This document shows positions 1 to 5,652 of a stretch of DNA of 5,992 nt, in pieces. Below the pieces are notes generated by a model that saw only the letters and a list, made by a program, of their open reading frames with translations, was not told the origin of the DNA and did not search any database. The stretch is from Candidatus Brocadiales bacterium (GTDB lineage Bacteria > Planctomycetota > Brocadiia > Brocadiales > Bathyanammoxibiaceae), in contig JAUQZZ010000120.1 in assembly GCA_030586765.1 (NCBI GenBank), forward strand, positions 1 to 5,992, given 5' to 3'. The position numbers and the translations under genes were made by a program. Within the stretch, counting starts at the first letter, position 1. Every line of letters starts with the position of its first letter.

Positions 1-2094
1 CCTCTTTGCAACTCCCAGAATCATCTTTGAGAGGGTATTGTGGAACCTTGCCGAAATGACACCCGTGTCTAGCCCCTTACCCATGTCATCCACTATCCCA
101 GATACAACTGGCCTCCAGTCAATTATGACCGCCTCACCCCCGCTGAGAGAAAAGTCGTAGTATGCGGAAATCCCCTGGCTGGCCCTGAACTCAAGTTCCA
201 TGGCAGCCTGCCCCTCAAAGGTCGTCTTATGCCTTACACCAAGGAGGGATGAGACCGCATCGAATAATCTCCCAGCGCTAGAGGTCCTGGGTGAATTTAC
301 TTCCTTCTTAATCATTTCCAGGAGTAGTTTAAGCTCCTTCGCCTGAAAAGATGATATGGCAGGGACCCTGTGGAGGGACTCGGTCTCCTTACCAAAGGTC
401 TCGTAAAGTACAGAGAGTGCGCTTCTTCGGGGTTCCTTCACCGATGCCTCAGAACCAGGGAGACTAAAGGTCTTGAGGTGACCCACTCTCTTGAAGGACG
501 TATAGTCGGCCACCAGAAACTCTCCACCCCAGATGGTTCCATCCATTCCATAACCCGTGCCGTCCCATGCAACACCCAACACCTGACCCTCCAGTTCATT
601 CTCCATCATACAGGAGGCAATGTGGGCATGGTGGTGTTGAACCTTTATGATAGGGAATCCACTCCCCATGGCCCATCCGGTAGAAAAGTAGTCCGGGTGC
701 AGGTCACAAGATACCGCCTGGGGCCTATAGTCAAGGAGCCTGGTAAAATCCCTGACGGTCTGGAGGAAGGCCTCCTGGGCCTCCAGGGTCTCCAGGTCTC
801 CTATGTGCTGGCTTAGAAAGACGTCCTTTCCCAGAGACATGCCTATAGTATTTTTAAGGTGTCCACCCACACCCAAGACCCTCGGCAACTCTCTTGAACA
901 CCTTATTGGTAAAGGGGCATAACCCCTTGCCCGCCTCATAATCATCTCTTTTCCCATAACGACCCTTGTCACTGAGTCATCTACATGTCTTGTTATGGGC
1001 CTTGTATGGAGGAGAAAGAGGTCTGCAACGTCTTTGAGCCTTTCCATTGCCTCTTCGTTCCTGGTACATATAGGTTCGTCCGTGAGGTTACCACTGGTAG
1101 CAACCAGTGGGGTCCCTACCCTTGATGAGAGTATTGCGTGAAGAGGGGTATAGGGTAGCATTACACCCAGGTATGGGTTCGATGGTGCCACGCCTTCTGC
1201 TATATCCGTATCAGGCTTTTTATTCAAGAGTACTATGGGAGATTCCGCAGAGGTAAGCAGTCTCTCCTCCAGGGGAGACAGGTTACAGTACTCTCTCAGT
1301 ACTTCCAGGGAGGGGAATAGTAGGGCAAAGGGCTTCTCTTCCCGCCTCTTTCTCCTTCTAAGTTCTCTAACGACCCTGTCTTTCCTTGCATCCACAAGGA
1401 TTAGGAATCCACCCAATCCCTTTAGGGCAAGTATCTCCCCTCCTTTTATAAATTCTGTGGCCCTATCCAGGGCGGCATCCTTTTCCGAGATAAGCTCTCC
1501 CCCTGGTGTGCGCAGTTCCACATGTGGCCCGCACCGAGGGCAGGCTATAGGCTGGGCGTGGAACCGCCTGTCCTGTGGGTCATTGTACTCCTTGCGGCAG
1601 GAGGTACACATCTCAAACCCCTTCATGGAGGTGTTGCCTCTGTCGTAGGGAAGGGCATCTATAATGGAGAGCCTTGGCCCGCAGTTTGTGCAGTTGGTAA
1701 AGGGGTAAAGGTATCTCTTTTCTTTAGGGTTTTGTGTCTCCTTGAGGCATTCCTGGCAGGTGGCTATGTCTGGGGGTATTACAGGAGAAATCTCTCCCTC
1801 CTCCAGGCTTTTCTCTATCTTGAAGGTGTTAAAGCCTGAGGGGTCGAGTATAGAGAATTCGAGGTTGGATATGCGGGCCAGGGGGGGTCTTTCTTTCTTA
1901 AGTCTTAAGATAAATTCCTCAAGCCTGGTCCCTTCGCCCTCCGCCTCTATGAGCACTCCCCAGGGGAGATTTGTAACATAACCTGTTAATCCCAGGGAGG
2001 TGGCCAGCCTGAATACAAAGGGTCGAAAACCCACCCCCTGCACTACCCCCCTGATAGATACCTTTGCCCTCTTTAAGGAGCTACTCTGTCTCAA
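1..2094 (-). CDS. hypF: HypF carbamoyltransferase, [NiFe]-hydrogenase CN-ligand maturation protein (3' end cut by window edge)
   Basis: HypF uses carbamoyl phosphate and ATP to carbamoylate the C-terminal Cys of HypE; HypE converts this to the thiocyanate that supplies the CN ligands of the active-site iron. It acts in the cytoplasm. One uninterrupted frame of about 698 residues reaches the left edge, with all HypF domains in order. The acylphosphatase domain (about 10-95) has VQGVGFRPF with Arg24 and Asn42. Two zinc fingers have four CxxC pairs (Cys113/116, 135/138, 163/166, 185/188) with 18, 24 and 18 residue spacings, the same as E. coli HypF. A YrdC-like domain (about 205-390) carries KGLGGF at 225 and TSGN at 333. 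A Kae1-like domain from about 404 has DLHPDY, VQHHHAH (His487-489, His491) and DGTGYG. Compared with E. coli HypF (750 aa), about 60 C-terminal residues are missing beyond the edge. The start is uncertain. No ATG or GTG lies before the domain, and TTG at 2094 or 2100, overlapping the hypA end, is the best choice; an in-frame stop at 2131-2133 limits the extension. Identity is very secure; the start is not. Confidence 0.96.
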   Translation of the reverse strand, partial: MRQSSSLKRAKVSIRGVVQGVGFRPFVFRLATSLGLTGYVTNLPWGVLIEAEGEGTRLEEFILRLKKERPPLARISNLEFSILDPSGFNTFKIEKSLEEGEISPVIPPDIATCQECLKETQNPKEKRYLYPFTNCTNCGPRLSIIDALPYDRGNTSMKGFEMCTSCRKEYNDPQDRRFHAQPIACPRCGPHVELRTPGGELISEKDAALDRATEFIKGGEILALKGLGGFLILVDARKDRVVRELRRRKRREEKPFALLFPSLEVLREYCNLSPLEERLLTSAESPIVLLNKKPDTDIAEGVAPSNPYLGVMLPYTPLHAILSSRVGTPLVATSGNLTDEPICTRNEEAMERLKDVADLFLLHTRPITRHVDDSVTRVVMGKEMIMRRARGYAPLPIRCSRELPRVLGVGGHLKNTIGMSLGKDVFLSQHIGDLETLEAQEAFLQTVRDFTRLLDYRPQAVSCDLHPDYFSTGWAMGSGFPIIKVQHHHAHIASCMMENELEGQVLGVAWDGTGYGMDGTIWGGEFLVADYTSFKRVGHLKTFSLPGSEASVKEPRRSALSVLYETFGKETESLHRVPAISSFQAKELKLLLEMIKKEVNSPRTSSAGRLFDAVSSLLGVRHKTTFEGQAAMELEFRASQGISAYYDFSLSGGEAVIIDWRPVVSGIVDDMGKGLDTGVISARFHNTLSKMILGVAKR

Positions 2095-2431
2095 TCTCAA
2101 GGCTTTCAAGGATGAGTCCGTCTCCGTCAATTATCCTGGTTTGGGAGGAGTTACACCTTCTGCAGTTTGGGCCTCCTGCCCTGTCTGTCTCAAAGATTGA
2201 ATCACAATCCAAGCACCTTATCCTTGCAGGTCTCTCTACCACTTCCAGTTCTGCCCCTTCTGCTATAGTACCCAGGGAGCAGAAGGCCAGGGTCTCCTTA
2301 AGATGTTCGGGTTCTGTGCCAGAAAGGGCCCCAATAGAGAGCCTTATCCTCACTACCTTTCTTCCCTTGCATCTCCTTGATTCCTCCTCCACGGCGTAGA
2401 GGATGGCCTTACAGCTCTGAAGGTCATGCAT
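2081..2431 (-). CDS. hypA: HypA, hydrogenase nickel-insertion metallochaperone
   Basis: HypA is a small cytoplasmic nickel and zinc protein that works with HypB (and SlyD in some bacteria) to place nickel into the large-subunit precursor after the Fe(CN)2CO centre is installed. The 116-residue length is typical. The N-terminus is Met-His-Asp, with His2 as the nickel ligand. Most family members have Met-His-Glu, so Asp3 is a mild variation. The core GALSGTEPEHL (34-44) and AEGAELEV (57-64) are characteristic, and the structural zinc site is Cys73/Cys76 and Cys90/Cys93. ATG at 2431 is fixed by the need for the Met-His N-terminus. No Shine-Dalgarno sequence is visible just upstream; the leader there is AT-rich. 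The nearest strong ones are about 97 nt away, behind a palindromic element. The stop overlaps the probable hypF start, so hypF translation is probably coupled to hypA. hypB is not next to it, although hypAB is a common pair elsewhere. Confidence 0.96.
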   Translation of the reverse strand: MHDLQSCKAILYAVEEESRRCKGRKVVRIRLSIGALSGTEPEHLKETLAFCSLGTIAEGAELEVVERPARIRCLDCDSIFETDRAGGPNCRRCNSSQTRIIDGDGLILESLEIETE

Positions 2432-2448
2432 ATTTAGTTAAATCTGCA

Positions 2449-2464
2449 CGGGTCGTTTCACCCG
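2449..2464. repeat. Small hairpin in the hypA leader
   Basis: CGGGT (2449-2453) and ACCCG (2460-2464) form a 5-bp inverted repeat around a 6-nt loop. It ends one base into the larger palindromic element at 2464-2519, and in the minus-strand transcript it lies about 17 nt before the hypA ATG. It may be part of the same inserted element or a separate structure. Its short stem makes a function uncertain. Confidence 0.5.
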
Positions 2465-2519
2465 GATAGACGGGGCTTTCTAGCCCCGTTTAGGCGGCCC
2501 TAGAAGGGGCCGCCTATCC
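2464..2519. repeat. REP-like double-hairpin palindromic element upstream of hypA
   Basis: Two hairpins lie side by side inside an outer inverted repeat. GGATAG (2464-2469) pairs with CTATCC (2514-2519). The first inner hairpin is ACGGGGCT / AGCCCCGT (2470-2477 and 2482-2489, TTCT loop). The second is TAGGCGGCCC / GGGCCGCCTA (2491-2500 and 2507-2516, 6-nt loop). The right arm of the outer repeat overlaps the second hairpin, so the two folds compete. The architecture matches the element at 3192-3248 although the stem sequences differ. Five T residues follow on the plus strand (2521-2525), but no plus-strand gene ends here, so a terminator role is not supported. On the minus strand the element separates strong ribosome binding sites from hypA. 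I read it as a REP-like intergenic repeat; copy number in the genome is unknown. Confidence 0.75.
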
Positions 2520-2521
2520 AT
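2480..2521 (-). CDS. Possible 13-residue leader ORF inside the palindromic element
   Basis: ATG at 2521 is followed by 13 codons (MDRRPLLGPPKRG) and TAG at 2480-2482. A GGAGGAG sequence lies 7 nt upstream, an ideal spacing and much better than anything before hypA. The peptide is encoded almost entirely by the hairpin DNA and resembles no family known to me, so it is probably not a functional protein. Its translation could open the hairpins or affect ribosome access to hypA, whose ATG is 90 nt downstream in the same frame. It could equally be an accident of where the element inserted. Evidence is limited to the start signal and spacing. Confidence 0.3.
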   Translation of the reverse strand: MDRRPLLGPPKRG

Positions 2522-2528
2522 TTTTATA

Positions 2529-2548
2529 CTCCTCCAAAGGCCTCCTTT
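2529..2548 (-). promoter_or_regulatory. Two strong Shine-Dalgarno sequences displaced from hypA
   Basis: Right after the protease stop, the minus strand carries AAAGGAGG (2541-2548, overlapping the stop codon) and GGAGGAG (2529-2535). Both are near-perfect anti-16S matches, but hypA starts about 97 nt downstream, beyond the double hairpin. The nearest ATG is 2521, which opens the 13-codon ORF. The simplest reading is that this was the original hypA ribosome binding site and that the palindromic DNA inserted between it and the gene. Confidence 0.55.
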
Positions 2549-3041
2549 AATATGCTAAGGCAAGACTCTGCACCTCATCGAGGAGCATCTTTATTAGTTC
2601 ATCAAGCCTTGAGGATACAGGTTCAGAGAGGTCTAGTCCTATATCTACAGTCTTGGGCTGGATGCCGAACAAGAGGACCTTCTGGGGCAGGATTTGTTGG
2701 AGCCTGGACAGGGCCAGGACCTCCCGCAGGCCTATCTGATGGGCAGAGAGCTTTCTTTCATTATAGATATCATCAATACCGTGGGACTCTATGCGAAAGA
2801 GTTCCCCGGGCTCACGTCCCATATCCACAGCGTCTATTATAAAGACGGCATCACGGCCTTCAAGGTAAGGAATAAGTCTGAGCCCCAGGGTGCCACCGTC
2901 TATAACCTCAACGTTCTCGGACAAGGGGTGTTCTTTTATGATTTTTTCTACCACACGAACCCCAAGCCCCTCGTCCCTAAGGAGGATGTTCCCCACCCCT
3001 AATATGAGAATCTTCTTTGCTTTATTGTTTTCCCGTCTCAA
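2547..3041 (-). CDS. [NiFe]-hydrogenase maturation protease (HyaD/HybD/HupD family)
   Basis: This cytoplasmic endopeptidase recognises nickel in the large-subunit precursor and removes the C-terminal tail after the final active-site His, closing the site and allowing assembly with the small subunit. Family motifs are clear: ILGVGNILLRDEG (13-25), IDGGT (47-51), IIDAVDMG (68-75) and SAHQIGL (99-105). The three nickel-sensing ligands of HybD (Glu16, Asp62, His93) correspond to Glu24, Asp70 and His101, all shifted by exactly 8. I chose TTG at 3041, which has AAGAGGA upstream (3047-3053) at 5-nt spacing, giving 164 residues, the HybD length. The first ATG in frame, at 3107, would add 22 residues. 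That stretch is encoded partly by a perfect palindrome (3075-3096), and its GAGGGG touches the ATG with no spacing, so it is probably not the real start. The gene follows the cytochrome b after a repeat-filled gap, and its natural substrate is presumably the large subunit encoded upstream. Confidence 0.93.
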   Translation of the reverse strand: MRRENNKAKKILILGVGNILLRDEGLGVRVVEKIIKEHPLSENVEVIDGGTLGLRLIPYLEGRDAVFIIDAVDMGREPGELFRIESHGIDDIYNERKLSAHQIGLREVLALSRLQQILPQKVLLFGIQPKTVDIGLDLSEPVSSRLDELIKMLLDEVQSLALAY

Positions 3042-3074
3042 GTCTTTCCTCTTCTTACCCAAAGTAAAAGGGTA

Positions 3075-3096
3075 CCGCAGGGCTTCAGCCCTGCGG
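3075..3096. repeat. Perfect 10-bp-arm palindrome next to the protease start
   Basis: CCGCAGGGCT (3075-3084) and AGCCCTGCGG (3087-3096) are perfect inverse complements with 2 nt between them. In RNA the stem would lose a pair or two to make the loop. It lies in the leader of the protease gene, inside the doubtful N-terminal extension that an ATG start at 3107 would give. It closely resembles the next palindrome (3122-3139): both share the AGGGCT / AGCCCT core. Confidence 0.75.
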
Positions 3097-3121
3097 AGGT
3101 TAAACATCCCCTCAATCTATG

Positions 3122-3139
3122 CCAGGGCTAAAGCCCTGG
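3122..3139. repeat. Palindrome with AGGGCT core
   Basis: CCAGGGCT (3122-3129) and AGCCCTGG (3132-3139) form an 8-bp inverted repeat with AA between the arms. It shares the CAGGGCT / AGCCCTG core with 3075-3096, so the two look like diverged copies of one repeat unit 26 nt apart. It lies in the noncoding gap between the cytochrome b and the protease. Confidence 0.7.
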
Positions 3140-3152
3140 GCCACCCCTATAA

Positions 3153-3170
3153 TGCCCCACAAATGGGGCA
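3153..3170. repeat. Hairpin TGCCCCA / TGGGGCA
   Basis: TGCCCCA (3153-3159) and TGGGGCA (3164-3170) form a perfect 7-bp stem around a CAAA loop. This is the third of a run of palindromes before the protease gene. The sequence that follows on the plus strand, TATACTCCAAGGCC (3175-3188), resembles the sequence that follows the hypA-side element at 2525-2542. Confidence 0.65.
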
Positions 3171-3191
3171 ACTATATACTCCAAGGCCTTC

Positions 3192-3248
3192 GTAGGGACA
3201 GACATAAAGGTCTGTCCCTTGTGGACAGGTTTAAAAACCTGTCCCTAC
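3192..3248. repeat. REP-like doublet: GTAG-hairpin and hairpin-CTAC in inverted orientation
   Basis: The 57-bp unit is bounded by a perfect 10-bp inverted repeat, GTAGGGACAG (3192-3201) and CTGTCCCTAC (3239-3248). Inside are two hairpins: GGGACAGAC / GTCTGTCCC (3195-3203 and 3210-3218, 6-nt loop) and GGACAGGTTT / AAACCTGTCC (3223-3232 and 3235-3244). A GTAG at the foot of one hairpin and its complement CTAC at the foot of the other is the REP/inverted-REP arrangement recognised by RAYT (TnpA-REP) transposases in other bacteria. No transposase is in the window. The unit starts about 33 nt past the cytochrome b stop and could stabilise the 3' end of the upstream structural-gene mRNA; that role is inference. 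Confidence 0.8.
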
Positions 3249-3281
3249 ATAAAAGTGAACGACCGTAGAGGTATCTTTTTC

Positions 3282-3947
3282 CTATCCCTCTCGTGCCTCA
3301 AGTTTCTCCTCTTCTTTGAACTTATAGCCATCGAACATTGCCTCTACCAGCCCATCTCTCTCACTCATGGCGCACAGGAATACAGAATAGACATGGTGGA
3401 CGAAGAACATGAGGAAGACCCAGGTCAGGAGGTGATGGACAAGTCGGACCTCCTGGGCACCAAAGACCCGTATAATCCAGCCTATCCCTTCTGTAGAGGA
3501 CATGGTGTATAGGGCGTAGCCCGTAACAATCTCTATTACGAAGAGAATATATATTGCGGCGTAGGCCATCCCGGCCAGGGCGTTGTGTCCTATAGAGCCA
3601 GGGCTTTTTAGCCTGAGGAAGAGATAAAATTTTAGTGTCTCAAAGGCATTCTTTCTCCTCTGGGGACTGACAGGGATAAGCCCCCTCCAGTTAGCATACT
3701 GGTTTCCTACAAAGAGCCAGATAAGCCTCAAGAGGACAGCCGTCGCAAAGACAAGGGCCGTCACAGAATGGATGAACCTCACGCGGCCCATGGCTAATTC
3801 CCCACCCTGTGTTAACGGTATAGGGTTCCCTATGAGGTACCCTGTTATGGCCAGTACGAAGATGCACACGACGATTATCCAGTGGCACCACCTTACAACC
3901 GGCTCCCAGACATAGACCTCAACCCTTCTTTTAACCCGTGCGCTCAC
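3282..3947 (-). CDS. Ni,Fe-hydrogenase b-type cytochrome subunit (membrane anchor, quinone reductase)
   Basis: This 221-residue integral membrane protein of the HyaC/HupC/HydC family binds two b-type hemes and passes electrons from the small-subunit Fe-S chain to the quinone pool. Four hydrophobic segments are visible: about 24-40, 59-80, 126-147 and 173-192. Candidate heme ligands are in the family positions: His22 (RWCHW, before helix 1), His60 (FIHS, helix 2), and His171/172 (LVHH) and His184/185 (FVHH), which give the 14-residue spacing in the last helix. The short soluble ends, VKRRVEVYVWEPVVRWCHW at the front and a charged Glu/Lys-rich tail, are usual for the family. The start is GTG at 3947, 1 nt after the large-subunit stop, with AAAGGTGG (3954-3961) at 6-nt spacing; translation is presumably coupled. 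The downstream gap is filled with palindromic repeats. The gene is equivalent to hyaC/hupC; the local name is not determinable. Confidence 0.94.
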   Translation of the reverse strand: MSARVKRRVEVYVWEPVVRWCHWIIVVCIFVLAITGYLIGNPIPLTQGGELAMGRVRFIHSVTALVFATAVLLRLIWLFVGNQYANWRGLIPVSPQRRKNAFETLKFYLFLRLKSPGSIGHNALAGMAYAAIYILFVIEIVTGYALYTMSSTEGIGWIIRVFGAQEVRLVHHLLTWVFLMFFVHHVYSVFLCAMSERDGLVEAMFDGYKFKEEEKLEAREG

Positions 3948-3948
3948 C

Positions 3949-5652
3949 TTATGCCACCTTTATGAAGCCTATTTCTTTCCTCCTGGCATCGTAGATGTGA
4001 ACCCCGCAGGCCATGCAGGGGTCAAAGGAGTGGATAGTCCTCAATATCTCTAAGGGTTTAGTAGCATCTGCCACTGGTGTCCCCATCAGGGCCTTTTCCA
4101 CAGGGCCCCTCTGCCCTTTGGCGTCCCTTGGTCCCAGATTCCAAGTACTGGGAACGACTGCCTGATAGTTGTGAATGGCCTTATCTTTAATATGTATCCA
4201 GTGTCCCAGAGAGCCACGAGGGGCCTCATAAAGGCCGTATCCCATGGCCTCCCTAGGCCACTCCGCTGGGTCCCATTTTTCACCAGCATGAATCTCCCAT
4301 TCACCCCTGCCCATGTTGTCCGCCAATTCTTCTGTCCATTCGATAATCTTCTCCACCAAAATCAGTGTTTCTATGCCACGAGCCAGGGTTCTCCCCAGGG
4401 AAGAGAACAGGGCCTCTATGGGAATATCTAGCCCCTTGAGGGCCTTATCTACCAGCTCTTTTGTCCTCTTATGGCCAGAGGCATAGCCAACCAGTGTCCT
4501 TGCCAGAGGCCCCACCTCCATGGGCCTTTCTTCATATCTTGGGGCCTTCAGCCAGCTATATTTCCCTTCTGTGTCTAGTTCCTTGTATGGAGGTTTTGGC
4601 CCTGTATATTTTGGTGCCGTCTCTCCCTGCCATGGGTGTCGTCCCTGGGCGTCGCCGCCTGAATACCCAAACCAGGAGCGCGTAACGTATTCTGCTATCT
4701 TGTCCTGGTCTACCAGATGCACCCGGTCCAGACGCTCCTCGAGTATTATCCCCACCGGCATGAAGAGGTCAGAGGGGTTATCACTTAAGGGAAATTCACC
4801 ATAAGACAAATAATTCCCAACGCCCTTGCCTATCTGGGTCCACTCTTTATAGAAGGATGCGATAGCTAAGAGGTCCGGCAGATATACCTTTTCTACAAAA
4901 TCTTTGGCCTTCAAGGCCAGGTCTCTCATAAGAGCAATACTGCCGGCGTTTAGGGCCGCATCGCTTTTTAGGTCAACAGGAGTTGAGACCCCACCTACAA
5001 TGAGTGACTGTAGATGGGGGTTTTTACCCCCCAGGAGTGCGTGAATCCTTATAAAATCCCTCTGCCAGTCCAGGGCCTCAAGGTAATGGGCCACTGCAAG
5101 GAGATTTGCCTCGGGAGGCAGCTTGTATGCAGGGTGTCCCCAATAGGCGTTGGAGAAGGGTCCTAATTGCCCGCTTTCCACAAACCTCTTGAGTTTATCC
5201 TGCACCCCTTGAAAGTAGGCCCTGCTGGAAAGGGGCCAATCTGAGATGGACTGGGCCAGGGCAGAGGTCTTTTCCGGGTCAGCCTTTAAGGCCGATACAA
5301 TGTCTACCCAGTCCAGGGCGTGGAGATGGTAGAAATGTATGGGGTGGTCATGGACGAACTGTACAGCAGATATCAGATTTCTTATTATTCTAGCAGTAGG
5401 CAGGATGCGTATCTTAAGGGCATCTTCCACTGCCCTTACGGAGGCCAAGGCATGGACCACGGTGCAGACGCCGCATATCCTTTGGGTAAAGAGCCAGGCA
5501 TCTCTAGGGTCTCTGCCTCTCAGGATTATCTCTATGCCGCGGAACATAGTGGCACTGCTGAAGGCATCCTTAATGCGGCCCTGGTCAACCTCAACTTCTA
5601 TCCTGAGGTGTCCTTCTATCCTTGTTACGGGGTCTACAACTATCCTTGCGAT
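3949..5652 (-). CDS. [NiFe]-hydrogenase large subunit (group 1, membrane-bound uptake type), apparent ATC start
   Basis: This catalytic subunit carries the Ni-Fe(CN)2CO centre that splits H2. From the inferred start it has 567 residues. The N-terminus reads MARIVVDPVTRIEGH, the universal large-subunit opening. The proximal nickel motif is RICGVCTVVH (Cys60, Cys63). The distal motif is DPCMACGVH (Cys546, Cys549, His552), followed by a 15-residue tail (IYDARRKEIGFIKVA) that the maturation protease would remove. The start is anomalous: between the in-frame TGA at 5656-5658 and the internal ATG at 5547 there is no ATG, GTG or TTG. Starting at 5547 would delete 35 residues including DPVTRIEGH. ATC at 5652 gives the expected N-terminus and sits 7 nt after AAAGGGG. 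It overlaps the small-subunit end by 13 nt, as is usual for coupled subunit genes. A G-to-C change in an ATG, a sequencing error, or a true ATC start would all explain it. The function is certain; only the start is open. Confidence 0.97.
   Translation of the reverse strand: MARIVVDPVTRIEGHLRIEVEVDQGRIKDAFSSATMFRGIEIILRGRDPRDAWLFTQRICGVCTVVHALASVRAVEDALKIRILPTARIIRNLISAVQFVHDHPIHFYHLHALDWVDIVSALKADPEKTSALAQSISDWPLSSRAYFQGVQDKLKRFVESGQLGPFSNAYWGHPAYKLPPEANLLAVAHYLEALDWQRDFIRIHALLGGKNPHLQSLIVGGVSTPVDLKSDAALNAGSIALMRDLALKAKDFVEKVYLPDLLAIASFYKEWTQIGKGVGNYLSYGEFPLSDNPSDLFMPVGIILEERLDRVHLVDQDKIAEYVTRSWFGYSGGDAQGRHPWQGETAPKYTGPKPPYKELDTEGKYSWLKAPRYEERPMEVGPLARTLVGYASGHKRTKELVDKALKGLDIPIEALFSSLGRTLARGIETLILVEKIIEWTEELADNMGRGEWEIHAGEKWDPAEWPREAMGYGLYEAPRGSLGHWIHIKDKAIHNYQAVVPSTWNLGPRDAKGQRGPVEKALMGTPVADATKPLEILRTIHSFDPCMACGVHIYDARRKEIGFIKVA

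Noticed and set aside
370..816. Plus-strand open frame of 148 codons
   Set aside because: It lies opposite the Kae1-like domain of HypF, which has every expected motif on the minus strand. The plus-strand translation shows no recognisable domain.
2053..2074. Second ATC start for hypF at 2055, after the purine-rich AAAGAGGGCAAAGG
   Set aside because: It would remove most of the first strand of the acylphosphatase domain; upstream TTG codons keep it whole.
2464..2525. Intrinsic terminator on the plus strand (GC-rich hairpin followed by five T)
   Set aside because: No plus-strand gene ends here, and on the minus strand, the coding direction, the hairpin lacks a following U tract.
3075..3248. 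CRISPR array
   Set aside because: The units are individual palindromes with differing sequence and irregular spacing, without a constant direct repeat or uniform spacers.
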